From Vibrio rhizosphaerae (GTDB lineage Bacteria; Pseudomonadota; Gammaproteobacteria; Enterobacterales; Vibrionaceae): a DNA stretch of 64,000 nt. The stretch covers positions 1,178,001 to 1,242,000 of the forward strand of contig NZ_AP024903.1 in assembly GCF_024347095.1 (NCBI RefSeq), written 5' to 3'. This document shows positions 47,242-56,276 of the stretch, piece by piece. The notes under the pieces were generated by a model. That model made no database searches. It was not told where the DNA came from and saw only the letters and a program-made list of their open reading frames with translations. A program made the position numbers and the translations under genes. Within the stretch, counting starts at the first letter, position 1, and every line of letters starts with the position of its first letter.

Positions 47242-48678
47242 TTAACCCGTCACCTGCTTGAGTACGTCAGCAAACTGGCGGCAACTGTGCGCTTCTAAAG
47301 CGTGGTGTCCATCTTGAATACACTGTTTGCCGGCAACAAATACATCTTTGATTTGATTCTCATGACAGGCAAAGAGCCAGCGGTTGATCAGATCGGGAGT
47401 TTGACTTGCCATTAACAGGGGATGGGTTGTGTTCAGCACCATCAAGTCGGCCCGACAACCGACCGCGAGCCCTAACTGAATACCGCAAGCCTGATTGCCA
47501 CCGTTTAATGCCTGTGTGTAGAGATAATCACCGACGTAATTCTGTGACTGACTATAGAGGCGGTTGCGTTGCTGGTCACGTAATCGCTGACTATATTCCA
47601 GCTGACGTAATTCCTCGGTGGCAGATAAGCAGACATGACTGTCGGAGCCGATCCCCCAGCGGCCGCCAGCCTGAGTCAATGCTACCCCGGGGAAGATGCC
47701 ATCCCCCAGATTAGCTTCTGTGGTCGGACACAAGCCAACCACGGCACCGCTGTCAGCGATCATCTGAACTTCGTTATGGTTGAGATGGGTAGCATGAATC
47801 AGGCACCAATGTTCGTTCAGACCAATGTGATTATGCAGCCACTCGACTGGCCGCTGCTGGCTCCGGTTCAGGCAATCCGTCACTTCTTTCTGCTGCTCTG
47901 CAATGTGGATATGGATAGGCTGCCCGTGGTCAAGCGCGGCGAGCACCTCTTGGATTTGTATTTGACTGACGGCCCGCAGCGAATGAAAGCAGATCCCCAG
48001 CCGATGACGGTTATGGGTGTGTGTCCCCGTAAGCGCTGCCCCTTTCAGCTCACGGGCGAGCTGCTGTTGTAGTTGCAGATAGCTGTCTGATGAATGGATA
48101 AAGCGCGCCTGTCCTTGATGGGGTGCCTGTCCTCCAAAACCGGCATAGCTGTACAGCGCCGGTAGCAGGGTCATGCCGATCCCAGTGCGGTCGGCGGCAT
48201 GCAGCAGTTGATGCGCTATTTCAGCCGGATTGCGGTAGGGTTTGCCGGACGGATCATGATGAAGATAGTGGAATTCACCAACCTGAGTATAACCGGCTTT
48301 GAGCATATCAATATATAACTGAGTCGCGATGACGTGAACTTGTTGCGGGGAGAGTCGTCCGACGACTTTGTACATTAAATCACGCCAGCTCCAGAAGCTG
48401 TCATCCGGATTGAGACTGACTTCTGCCATCCCGGCCATGACACGCTGAAAGGCGTGGGAATGAACATTGGCCAGAGTCGGCAGTACCGGGCCTTGCAGGT
48501 GCTGCGCGCCATCGACTGGTGTGGTATTGGCCGTGATTTGAGCAAAGTGGCCTTCAACAATCTCAAACAGCACATCACGCTGCCAGCCGTTCGGGAGCCA
48601 TGCCTGTTCGGCAAAAAGGAAGGTGCTGTCAGACAGGGTTGTGGGTGTGTCCTTCACGATACCTTGCTGGTTCGCCAT
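47242..48678 (-). CDS. hutF: Formimidoylglutamate deiminase
   Basis: A 478-residue amidohydrolase that deiminates N-formimino-L-glutamate to N-formyl-L-glutamate, which HutG then deformylates. Zinc-site motifs are NVHSHAFQRVMAG (about residue 75), HIHIAEQQKEV (about 265) and HATHLNHNE, and SDSHVC. I prefer the ATG at 48678 because GAGGA lies eight bases upstream; that Shine-Dalgarno is part of a GTGTGTCC repeat. Starts at 48714 or 48720 have none. The N-terminus is about 24 residues longer than usual, and another repeat copy is in frame near THTH. Confidence 0.9.
   Translation of the reverse strand: MANQQGIVKDTPTTLSDSTFLFAEQAWLPNGWQRDVLFEIVEGHFAQITANTTPVDGAQHLQGPVLPTLANVHSHAFQRVMAGMAEVSLNPDDSFWSWRDLMYKVVGRLSPQQVHVIATQLYIDMLKAGYTQVGEFHYLHHDPSGKPYRNPAEIAHQLLHAADRTGIGMTLLPALYSYAGFGGQAPHQGQARFIHSSDSYLQLQQQLARELKGAALTGTHTHNRHRLGICFHSLRAVSQIQIQEVLAALDHGQPIHIHIAEQQKEVTDCLNRSQQRPVEWLHNHIGLNEHWCLIHATHLNHNEVQMIADSGAVVGLCPTTEANLGDGIFPGVALTQAGGRWGIGSDSHVCLSATEELRQLEYSQRLRDQQRNRLYSQSQNYVGDYLYTQALNGGNQACGIQLGLAVGCRADLMVLNTTHPLLMASQTPDLINRWLFACHENQIKDVFVAGKQCIQDGHHALEAHSCRQFADVLKQVTG
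48019..48032 (+). repeat. GTGTGTCC repeat copy inside the hutF coding region
   Basis: GTGTGTCCCCGTAA, identical to the copies at 39239-39252 and 47225-47238. On the coding strand it contributes to LTGTHTHN, a stretch I do not recognise as conserved in HutF. Confidence 0.7.
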
Positions 48679-48778
48679 CGCGTGTGTCCTCGTTACTGAT
48701 TGATGTTCATTCATGATCACTGACTACTGACGGATTGTGTGTGACTGAGCGTGTGTGTCCTCGTTACCGATGTTCGGG
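48645..48778 (+). repeat. GTGTGTCC repeat cluster 4 at the hutF 5' end
   Basis: Heads at 48645-48652, 48682-48689 and 48753-48760. The last two extend as a direct repeat: GTGTGTCCTCGTTACTGATTGATGTTC and GTGTGTCCTCGTTACCGATGTTC (written here as GTGTGTCCTCGTTAC plus GATGTTC). Confidence 0.75.
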
Positions 48779-48795
48779 AGTCTAGCAGAATTCTT

Positions 48796-48809
48796 CTTGT
48801 CTATACAAG
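48796..48809. promoter_or_regulatory. HutC operator between hutF and hutC
   Basis: CTTGTCTATACAAG is a near-perfect palindrome close to the HutC consensus (CTTGTATATACAAG type). A half-site CTTGTCTATG lies at 48817-48826. It would control both divergent genes. Confidence 0.72.
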
Positions 48810-48898
48810 TTGTGTTCTTGTCTATGCCTGTCCTGTTAAGCGATTCATTTTTCCGCTATAATCCGGTTTTTATGATGCCAGTGGATTGCTGTAGATAG

Positions 48899-49654
48899 AT
48901 GGAAAATTCAACCACCCAGATGATGTACCACTTGTCTCAATTGATCGATGATGCGCCCGGTCCGATCTATGCCAAAGTTAAGCAGGCGATTTGTCGTCAG
49001 ATTGATACCGGAGAATGGCAACCGGATCAAAGAGTCCCGTCTGAGTCAGAGATGGTGAAAGTCTTAAATGTCAGCCGGATGACGGTTAACCGTGCACTGC
49101 GGGAGCTGACCGATGAAGGGGTTCTGATTCGCCAGCAGGGGGTCGGCACTTTTGTCGCAAGAAAAAAAGCCCATTCAGCCCTGTTTGAAGTGCATAACAT
49201 TGCCGATGAGATCGCCAGCCGGGGGCATCGCCACCACGCAAAGCTGATTGAAATTACGCTGGCGAAGGCGACGATGGAAGAAGCGATGAACCTTGGTGTG
49301 CGGACTAATCACCGGATTTTCCGGGCCACCATTTTGCATTTTGAGAATGATCTGCCGATTCAAATCGAGTATCGCGTGGTCAATGCCGAGCTGGCCCCGG
49401 ATTATGATCAGCAGGATTTTCAGCACAACGGTGCCTACCATTATCTGATGAAAGTCGCACCGATGACCGAAGGAGAACATCTGGTCGAAGCGGTGCAGGC
49501 CTCGCCGGCAGAATGTGCTTTACTGCAAATTGATGCTGCGGAACCATGCTTGCAGATCAAACGTCGTACCTGGTGCCGTGAGCAGCTTGTCACAAACGCT
49601 CGTCTGATTTCGCCGGGGTCAAGGTTCCAGTTATTCGGTCACTTCGAGCAATGA
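48899..49654 (+). CDS. hutC: Histidine utilization repressor HutC
   Basis: A 251-residue GntR-family repressor. The N-terminal winged helix (about residues 15-85; QAICRQIDTGEW, VPSESEMVKVLNVSRMTVNRALRELTDEGVL, RQQGVGTFV) is followed by a UTRA effector domain (about 105-245) that binds urocanate. It represses hut genes until urocanate accumulates. Palindromic sites lie upstream of hutC/hutF and of hutH. The Shine-Dalgarno is weak. A strong terminator follows. Confidence 0.95.
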   Translation: MENSTTQMMYHLSQLIDDAPGPIYAKVKQAICRQIDTGEWQPDQRVPSESEMVKVLNVSRMTVNRALRELTDEGVLIRQQGVGTFVARKKAHSALFEVHNIADEIASRGHRHHAKLIEITLAKATMEEAMNLGVRTNHRIFRATILHFENDLPIQIEYRVVNAELAPDYDQQDFQHNGAYHYLMKVAPMTEGEHLVEAVQASPAECALLQIDAAEPCLQIKRRTWCREQLVTNARLISPGSRFQLFGHFEQ

Positions 49655-49721
49655 GCATACCGAGCGGGTTTTGACACATGAACAGGATTTAAAAAGCGGG
49701 TAATGATTGTCTGACTGATTG

Positions 49722-49750
49722 AAGCAAGGGAATTCCTCCTTGCTTTTTTT
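49722..49750 (+). terminator. hutC terminator
   Basis: Stem AAGCAAGG / CCTTGCTT with an 8-nt loop and a T7 run. It separates hutC from hutH, so the hutHIGU operon needs its own promoter. Confidence 0.87.
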
Positions 49751-49822
49751 ATGCCTTTTTTGTGATGACTTCGGTGATCAAACACTTGCGCTTGCGAGTG
49801 TTTACTTTTATTGTTTGGTTAA

Positions 49823-49836
49823 CTTGTATAGACATG
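49823..49836. promoter_or_regulatory. HutC operator upstream of hutH
   Basis: CTTGTATAGACATG matches the reverse of the hutC-upstream site (CTTGTATAGACAAG) at 13 of 14 positions, 63 bp before the hutH start. Confidence 0.68.
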
Positions 49837-49898
49837 TAATGTCATGATGACGTTGGTCAGTGTCAATCTGAAGCGTACGTGATGGAGAACAGCAGCTC

Positions 49899-51449
49899 AT
49901 GCCAGAATTAACCTTACATCCCGGCAAGCTCACACTCAGTGAGCTACGTCAAATCAGCCGGAACCCCGTTAAAATATCACTCGACAAACAGGCCATTACG
50001 GCGATTCATGCCAGCACGGAAGTTGTCAATCGGGTGATTGCCGAAGACCAGGCCGTGTACGGCATCAATACCGGATTTGGGTTATTAGCCAATACTCGAA
50101 TTGCCACCGAAGATTTAGATGAATTGCAGCGCAGTATTGTGGTGTCTCATGCCGCCGGGATCGGGACATTCATGGAGGATGCGACCGTCCGGTTGATGAT
50201 GGTACTGAAAGTTAACAGTCTTGCCCGCGGCTATTCCGGCATCCGCCTGAGTGTGATTGAAGCGATGATCACGCTGATTAACAAAGAAATTTATCCGTGT
50301 GTCCCGCAAAAAGGCTCGGTCGGTGCATCGGGTGATTTAGCGCCGTTGGCTCATATGAGTGCGGTGCTGCTCGGTGAAGGACAGGCGCGTTATAAAGGCG
50401 AGATTATTTCCGGCCGGGCTGCATTGGCGATTGCAGGGATGGAACCGATCAAATTAGCCCCGAAAGAAGGGCTTGCCTTGCTCAATGGTACTCAGGCATC
50501 CACTGCATTTGCGCTCGAAGGGCTGTTTGCCGCAGAAGATCTTTATGCTTCCGCGATTGTCTGTGGGGCGTTGTCCGTCGAAGCGGCTCTGGGGAGCCGG
50601 CGACCGTTCGATGCCCGGATTCATGCTGTGCGTGGCCATCAGGGGCAGATGGATGCGGCTGCGGCCTACCGGCATCTGCTGACGGAGCAAAGTGAACTGG
50701 GTGAATCACATGCCAATTGTGAAAAAGTGCAAGATCCGTATTCACTGCGTTGTCAGCCCCAAGTGATGGGGGCCTGTCTCAGCCAAATTCGCCATGCTGC
50801 GAATACGCTGCTGGTGGAGGCCAACGCGGTGTCAGATAACCCGCTGGTCTTTGCTGAACAAGGGGATATTGTCTCCGGGGGAAATTTTCATGCCGAACCG
50901 GTGGCATTTGCGGCGGATAATCTGGCGCTTGCCATTGCTGAAATCGGCAGCCTGTCTGAACGGCGGATGGCGCTGCTTATCGATAGCCATCTGAGTAAGC
51001 TGCCGCCATTTTTGGTCGAGAACGGCGGAGTCAATTCCGGCTTTATGATTGCGCAGGTCACTTCGGCGGCACTTGCCAGTGAAAATAAAACCTTTGCCCA
51101 CCCGGCATCGGTCGATAGTCTGCCGACGTCGGCCAATCAAGAAGATCATGTCTCTATGGCTACTTTTGCTGCACGGCGGCTCAAAGATATGGCAGAGAAT
51201 ACCCGCGGTATTCTGGCTGTTGAAATACTGGCGGCGGTGCAGGGGCTGGATTTCCGCGCACCGTTGAAATCAACAGAACGACTGGAGCAAGCCCGCGCCG
51301 ATCTCCGTGCCCGCGTGCCGTTTTACGATAAAGACCGCTATTTCGCAGCGGATATCGAGAAAGCCAACGGGTTACTCGCAGAGGCAATACACAATGAATT
51401 GATGCCCGCAGGATTATTGCCCAGTTTCTCGGGAGCACATGATGAGTAA
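49899..51449 (+). CDS. hutH: Histidine ammonia-lyase
   Basis: A 516-residue enzyme that removes ammonia from histidine to give urocanate, the first hut step. The MIO prosthetic-group motif is in [12 protein letters not shown] (Ala-Ser-Gly near residue 143). YGINTGFG (about 53), SDNPLVF (about 312) and the QEDHVSM block (about 413) are family features. Length is normal. Stop overlaps hutI by 11 bases. Confidence 0.97.
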   Translation: MPELTLHPGKLTLSELRQISRNPVKISLDKQAITAIHASTEVVNRVIAEDQAVYGINTGFGLLANTRIATEDLDELQRSIVVSHAAGIGTFMEDATVRLMMVLKVNSLARGYSGIRLSVIEAMITLINKEIYPCVPQKGSVGASGDLAPLAHMSAVLLGEGQARYKGEIISGRAALAIAGMEPIKLAPKEGLALLNGTQASTAFALEGLFAAEDLYASAIVCGALSVEAALGSRRPFDARIHAVRGHQGQMDAAAAYRHLLTEQSELGESHANCEKVQDPYSLRCQPQVMGACLSQIRHAANTLLVEANAVSDNPLVFAEQGDIVSGGNFHAEPVAFAADNLALAIAEIGSLSERRMALLIDSHLSKLPPFLVENGGVNSGFMIAQVTSAALASENKTFAHPASVDSLPTSANQEDHVSMATFAARRLKDMAENTRGILAVEILAAVQGLDFRAPLKSTERLEQARADLRARVPFYDKDRYFAADIEKANGLLAEAIHNELMPAGLLPSFSGAHDE

Positions 51450-52674
51450 TCCGCTGAAATTTGATTCGCTTTGGTACGGCTTTCATGCTGCGACCATGGT
51501 GAATGGTCAATACAGTCCGATTGAACACGCTGCGATTGGTGTGCGGGACGGACAAATCGTCTGGATTGGTGCTCAAGATCAATTACCTGCCTATCATGCC
51601 GGGCAAGAACACCACCTGCATGGCGGTTGGGTGACCCCCGGCTTGATTGATTGCCACACCCATTTAGTTTTCGGGGGCAACCGGGCGCATGAGTTCGAAC
51701 AGCGACTCAATGGGGTCAGCTATCAGGCGATCGCTCAGAGCGGCGGCGGGATTGCTGCATCGGTCAACGCGACTCGCCAAGAGACCCCCGAGCAGCTGCT
51801 GTCTTCAGCCTCCCGGCGGCTGATCTCGCTGATGCGCGATGGCGTGACGACTGTGGAAATCAAATCCGGTTATGGTCTTTCGACCGAACATGAAGCAAAA
51901 ATGCTGACAGTGGCGCAGCGTCTGGCCGAACAACATCCGGTTGATATTTGTACCACCTGTCTGGCAGCCCATGCTGTACCACCGGAATATCAGGGCCGCA
52001 CCGATGCCTATATCGATTATCTGTGTGAGGAAGTGTTACCGACAATCGCTCAGCGAGGGCTGGCCGATGCCGTCGATGCTTTTTGTGAAACCATCGCCTT
52101 CAGCCCGGAGCAGGTTGAACGCTATTTTCGCGCAGCCCAAGCTTTCGGGATGCCAGTGAAGCTCCATGCGGAGCAATTATCGTCGTTGGGGGGGACGACA
52201 CTGGCGGCCCGTTTTCAAGCGCTGTCTGCGGATCATCTGGAATTCATTACCGAAAATGATGTCGCTGCGATGCGTGAGTCCGGCACGGTGGCAGTGTTGT
52301 TACCGGGGGCTTATTTCACCTTGAAAGAGACTCAGCGTCCGCCCGTCGATTTGCTGCGTCGCTATCAGGTGCCGATGGCGGTGGCCACGGATATCAATCC
52401 CGGCACATCTCCGGTGCTTTCTTTACGTCTGATGATGAATATGGCGTGTACGCTGTTCGGCCTGACCCCGGAAGAGGCGTTAGCCGCAACCACGATTCAT
52501 GCGGCACGCGCACTGGGGTTAGCCGAAACTCACGGGCAACTGAGCGTGGGCAAGGTCGCCGATTTTGTGTGCTGGGATGTGGCAAGCCCCGGAGAACTGA
52601 GTTACTGGCTGGGCGGCGACCTGTTGAAAACACGCGTTAAAAAGGGAGAGAGCAGTCATGTCGATACCCATTGA
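51439..52674 (+). CDS. hutI: Imidazolonepropionase
   Basis: A 411-residue amidohydrolase that opens imidazolone propionate to formiminoglutamate, the third hut step. Metal-binding [10 protein letters not shown] (about residues 72-81), [20 protein letters not shown] (about 238) and [10 protein letters not shown] (about 315) are present. GGGAG precedes the ATG. Overlaps hutH by 11 and hutG by 17 bases. Confidence 0.97.
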   Translation: MMSNPLKFDSLWYGFHAATMVNGQYSPIEHAAIGVRDGQIVWIGAQDQLPAYHAGQEHHLHGGWVTPGLIDCHTHLVFGGNRAHEFEQRLNGVSYQAIAQSGGGIAASVNATRQETPEQLLSSASRRLISLMRDGVTTVEIKSGYGLSTEHEAKMLTVAQRLAEQHPVDICTTCLAAHAVPPEYQGRTDAYIDYLCEEVLPTIAQRGLADAVDAFCETIAFSPEQVERYFRAAQAFGMPVKLHAEQLSSLGGTTLAARFQALSADHLEFITENDVAAMRESGTVAVLLPGAYFTLKETQRPPVDLLRRYQVPMAVATDINPGTSPVLSLRLMMNMACTLFGLTPEEALAATTIHAARALGLAETHGQLSVGKVADFVCWDVASPGELSYWLGGDLLKTRVKKGESSHVDTH

Positions 52675-53488
52675 GCAACCATTTCATTTTCGTCAGGGGC
52701 AGAGCCCGCTGTTGGTCAGTATGCCGCACTGTGGGACAGCGCTGCTGCCGGGGATGGCAAATCAACTGACCCCTGAGGCTCAGGCGCTGCCGGATACCGA
52801 CTGGTACTTACCGGAACTGTATGATTTTTTAGCAGCGATGGATGTCAGTGTCATTCAAGCTCACTATTCTCGTTATGTGGTCGATCTCAATCGTCCGATT
52901 GATGACCAGCCACTATATACCAGTAAAACCACAGGCCTGTTCCCTGAGATCTTATTCTCTGGTGAGCCAGTATTTGTTGATGGCGGCGGCTTTGATGACG
53001 TGACTCAAGCCCGGATCAAAGCAGAAGTCTGGCAGCCTTATCATCAAAAAATCGCAGCAACACTCGCACAGATTCGGGAGCAACATGGTTACGCGATCCT
53101 GTTTGACGCGCACAGTATTGCCGCCCGGGTGCCGATGTTGTTTGACGGTACGCTGCCGGATTTTAATCTCGGGAACAATGCCGGGCTTGCTTGCTCTCCG
53201 ACCTTACTGCATCAGATGGCTCAACGGGTTGAGCAAAGTCCGTATAGCCATGTATGCAACGGGCGGTTCAAAGGGGGATACATCACCCGCCATTACGGCC
53301 AGCCCTCGGCGCAAATTCATGCGCTGCAACTGGAGCTTTCTCAAGCCACTTACCTCGCCGATGAGACTCAGACAACTGCATCAGACTATCAACTGGATCC
53401 GGCGAAACTGCAACGGGTTCGGCCCGTTCTGCAACAGTTGATTCAATCACTGTTGGCACATGGTCATCCCTCGGATGAAGCACAATAA
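52658..53488 (+). CDS. hutG: N-formylglutamate deformylase
   Basis: A 276-residue N-formylglutamate amidohydrolase (the FGase/HutG2 fold), releasing formate and glutamate. [10 protein letters not shown] (about residue 21), [17 protein letters not shown] [10 protein letters not shown] (about 69), ILFDAHSI (about 147) and [11 protein letters not shown] (about 207) are the family blocks. It is not the arginase-like formimidoylglutamase that many vibrios call HutG. With HutF it makes the five-step pathway. Overlaps hutI by 17 bases. Confidence 0.94.
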   Translation: MSIPIEQPFHFRQGQSPLLVSMPHCGTALLPGMANQLTPEAQALPDTDWYLPELYDFLAAMDVSVIQAHYSRYVVDLNRPIDDQPLYTSKTTGLFPEILFSGEPVFVDGGGFDDVTQARIKAEVWQPYHQKIAATLAQIREQHGYAILFDAHSIAARVPMLFDGTLPDFNLGNNAGLACSPTLLHQMAQRVEQSPYSHVCNGRFKGGYITRHYGQPSAQIHALQLELSQATYLADETQTTASDYQLDPAKLQRVRPVLQQLIQSLLAHGHPSDEAQ

Positions 53489-53507
53489 GGATTGAAGCAG
53501 GGGAAAC

Positions 53508-55520
53508 ATGAAGGACAATGATATGACATTCAAAGCCAAGATCTTAGCCGGGATCCCGGATATCCTGCCGCCCAAGCGTGAGCGTAATGAAAATCTTAGT
53601 CATGCACCGAAGCGAAAGGCAATTCTGAGCCGGGAAGAGAAAATCCTCGCGGTCAGAAATGCGCTGCGCTATTTCGAGCAACGGCATCATGCGGAATTAG
53701 CACCGGAATTTTACGAAGAGCTGGAAACCTATGGCCGGATTTATATGTATCGTCTGATGCCGGATTATCCCATCACGGCGCGCTCGATTGATGCATTTCC
53801 GCATCAGTCAAAGCAGGCTGCCGCGATTATGCTGATGCTCAGTAATAACCTTGACGCAGCGGTGGCGCAGCACCCGCAGGAACTGATTACCTATGGTGGT
53901 AATGGCGCGGTGTTCTCCAACTGGGCACAGTATCGTCTCACCATGAAATATCTGGCAGAAATGACCGATGAACAGACACTGGTGCTCTATTCCGGTCATC
54001 CGATGGGGCTGTATCCGTCACATCCCGATGCGCCGCGGGTGGTGGTGACCAACGGCATGATGATTCCCAACTACTCAAAACCGGATGACTGGGAAAAATT
54101 TAATGCATTAGGGGTGACCCAATACGGTCAGATGACGGCTGGCTCGTTCATGTATATCGGCCCGCAAGGTATTGTGCATGGCACGACGATTACGGTGATG
54201 AATGCGGTGCGGATGAAGCGCGATCGGGACCCAAGTAAGTTACCGCTGTTTGTTACCTCCGGGCTGGGTGGCATGAGTGGCGCGCAACCCAAGGCGGCGG
54301 TGATTGCGCAAACCATCGGCGTGGTGGCTGAAATTAATCCCAAAGCCGCCTATAAACGTCACGAACAGGGATGGGTCGATGAAGTTCACCCTGAGCTCGA
54401 CGCACTGATCGCACGGATCAAGCAGGCGCAAATCGATAATCGACCGGTTTCTCTGGCCTATCTGGGCAATATTGTTGACCTGTGGGAACGACTGGCCGCA
54501 GAAGATCTTCACATCGATTTAGGTTCAGACCAGACCTCACTGCACAATCCATGGGCGGGGGGCTATTATCCGGTCGGTTATAGCTTTGAACAATCCAATG
54601 CCATGATGGCCAACGAGCCGGAACAGTTCCGTGCGGCGGTACAGGCAACCTTGAAGCGCCATGTGGCAGCGATTAATCAATTGACCGCCAAAGGGATGTA
54701 TTTCTTTGATTACGGCAATGCGTTTCTGTTGGAAGCAAGCCGGGCAGGGGCTGATATTCTCAAGGCCGATGGCTCATTTAAGTACCCCTCTTATGTGGAA
54801 GATATTATGGGGCCGATGTGCTTTGATTACGGTTTCGGGCCTTTCCGCTGGGTGTGTTCATCATCGGATCCGCACGACTTGGCGGTCACCGACCAGATTG
54901 CCGCAGAGATTCTGGAAGACATGCATCAACAGGCGCCGGCAGAGATTCGTCAGCAGATTGCCGATAACCTGTCATGGATTCGGCAGGCAGAACAGAACAA
55001 TCTCGTTGTCGGCTCACAAGCGCGGATTTTATATGCCGATGCCGAAGGGCGGATGCGTATTGCAGCGGCTTTTAATCAGGCGGTTAACAGCGGCAAAATC
55101 TCTGCGCCGGTAATTCTCGGACGCGATCATCACGATGTGTCCGGCACCGACTCACCGTATCGGGAAACGGCCAATATTTATGACGGGTCACGCTTTACTG
55201 CCGATATGGCGATTCACAATGTTATCGGTGATGCGTTCCGTGGTGCAACGTGGGTCAGCATCCATAATGGTGGTGGCGTCGGTTGGGGGGAAGTGATCAA
55301 TGGTGGTTTCGGCATGGTCTTAGACGGTTCTGAGGCATGTGATACCCGATTGAAATCGATGCTCCACTGGGATGTGAATAATGGGATTTCGCGGCGCTGC
55401 TGGGCCAGAAATGAAGGGGCGATGTTTGCGATTCAACGGGCGATGGCGCTTGAGCCACGGCTCAAAGTAACCCTGCCGGAGCAGGCCGATGACGCGCTGT
55501 TGAATGCGGTCGTGAAATAA
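53508..55520 (+). CDS. hutU: Urocanate hydratase, long form
   Basis: A 670-residue urocanase that hydrates urocanate to imidazolone propionate with tightly bound NAD. The NAD-site GLGGMSGAQPKA (about residue 249), TYGGNGAVFSNWAQYRL (about 130), HNPWAGGYYPVGYSF (about 348) and MCFDYGFGPFRWVCSS (about 437, catalytic Cys region) are clear. Typical gammaproteobacterial HutU is about 555-560 residues; this length and an N-terminal extension resemble the long form of animals and some other bacteria. It is last in hutHIGU, also unusual. GGGGA precedes the ATG. Confidence 0.94.
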   Translation: MKDNDMTFKAKILAGIPDILPPKRERNENLSHAPKRKAILSREEKILAVRNALRYFEQRHHAELAPEFYEELETYGRIYMYRLMPDYPITARSIDAFPHQSKQAAAIMLMLSNNLDAAVAQHPQELITYGGNGAVFSNWAQYRLTMKYLAEMTDEQTLVLYSGHPMGLYPSHPDAPRVVVTNGMMIPNYSKPDDWEKFNALGVTQYGQMTAGSFMYIGPQGIVHGTTITVMNAVRMKRDRDPSKLPLFVTSGLGGMSGAQPKAAVIAQTIGVVAEINPKAAYKRHEQGWVDEVHPELDALIARIKQAQIDNRPVSLAYLGNIVDLWERLAAEDLHIDLGSDQTSLHNPWAGGYYPVGYSFEQSNAMMANEPEQFRAAVQATLKRHVAAINQLTAKGMYFFDYGNAFLLEASRAGADILKADGSFKYPSYVEDIMGPMCFDYGFGPFRWVCSSSDPHDLAVTDQIAAEILEDMHQQAPAEIRQQIADNLSWIRQAEQNNLVVGSQARILYADAEGRMRIAAAFNQAVNSGKISAPVILGRDHHDVSGTDSPYRETANIYDGSRFTADMAIHNVIGDAFRGATWVSIHNGGGVGWGEVINGGFGMVLDGSEACDTRLKSMLHWDVNNGISRRCWARNEGAMFAIQRAMALEPRLKVTLPEQADDALLNAVVK

Positions 55521-55589
55521 CAGCCGGAACAATCATAGCCTGCGCTGAGATGCGCCTATTTACCGACGACAGGCTCACTGTTAACAATC

Positions 55590-55609
55590 AGCGCTGCAAT
55601 TGCAGCGCT
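55590..55609. repeat. 20-bp perfect palindrome after hutU
   Basis: Arms AGCGCTGCAA / TTGCAGCGCT with no spacer, 69 bp after the hutU stop. No U-tract follows, so a canonical terminator is unlikely. Confidence 0.7.
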
Positions 55610-55646
55610 TGGTGATCGTCGGGGGCATCGGTGCCGGTGTGACAAT

Positions 55647-56246
55647 TCAGCCGGAAATCTTATCAAAAGTGGTGGTACAGCTCTCGCAGAACACATCCAT
55701 AAACACCGCGACCTCGGGCATGGTCGCGGTCAGTTTTTCAATCGTTTCATCGAGCCCTTCTTTAACATGCACAAACTCATCATTGTGAAAGCGTAACTCA
55801 TTCAAGGTCTTGATATAGGCAGCCAGAATATCCGCGGCTTTAACAATGGTTTTATACTCGGCATCGACATGTTTCTGCACCAGCAGACCGGTGAACTCGT
55901 CACGCAGATCTTCCGGCAGGGTATCCAGACATTCCTGCTCGGCAATATCCTCTAATTTTTTAAAAGCCGCGGTAAATTCCGGGCTGTGGTACTTGGTTTT
56001 AGAGTTGATATCCTGCAGTTTGGTTTCTGATATTTCATGATAAATTGCAATCACTGCCGCTCTTTCCGGGTTCAGAGTGCCGCCGAAGCGTTTATTTTTA
56101 ATCACGGTCAGCAAGTGGGCGATCACAGCGACTTGATGTGAGTGTTCCGAGACATTCTCTTCCTGAAAGCAATGCATCAGTGCCCAACGTTTGATCAGCG
56201 GCATGCGCGTCACCCATGCCATAAATGTGCTTTGTTTTTTCTTCAC
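55647..56246 (-). CDS. YfbR-like HD-domain protein with altered HD motif
   Basis: A 199-residue relative of 5'-deoxynucleotidase YfbR, which removes phosphate from dNMPs. The metal-site pattern is H35 (SEHSHQ), H70-E71 (YHEISE) and D139 (KAADIL). E. coli YfbR has His-Asp where this has His-Glu, and the following TGDLPTPVKY block is replaced by LQDINSKTKY. I start at GTG 56246, which has AAGGA seven bases upstream and gives the E. coli YfbR length; the ATG at 56276 adds ten residues. Activity may be changed. Confidence 0.75.
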   Translation of the reverse strand: MKKKQSTFMAWVTRMPLIKRWALMHCFQEENVSEHSHQVAVIAHLLTVIKNKRFGGTLNPERAAVIAIYHEISETKLQDINSKTKYHSPEFTAAFKKLEDIAEQECLDTLPEDLRDEFTGLLVQKHVDAEYKTIVKAADILAAYIKTLNELRFHNDEFVHVKEGLDETIEKLTATMPEVAVFMDVFCESCTTTFDKISG

Positions 56247-56276
56247 AGAATTATCCTTTACCACTCGGTTATACAT

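Noticed and set aside
48111..48136. GCCTGTCC words in hutF resembling the repeat head
   Set aside because: They code the FGGQ.P..GQ.RFI stretch that I recall as conserved in HutF, so ordinary coding sequence explains them.
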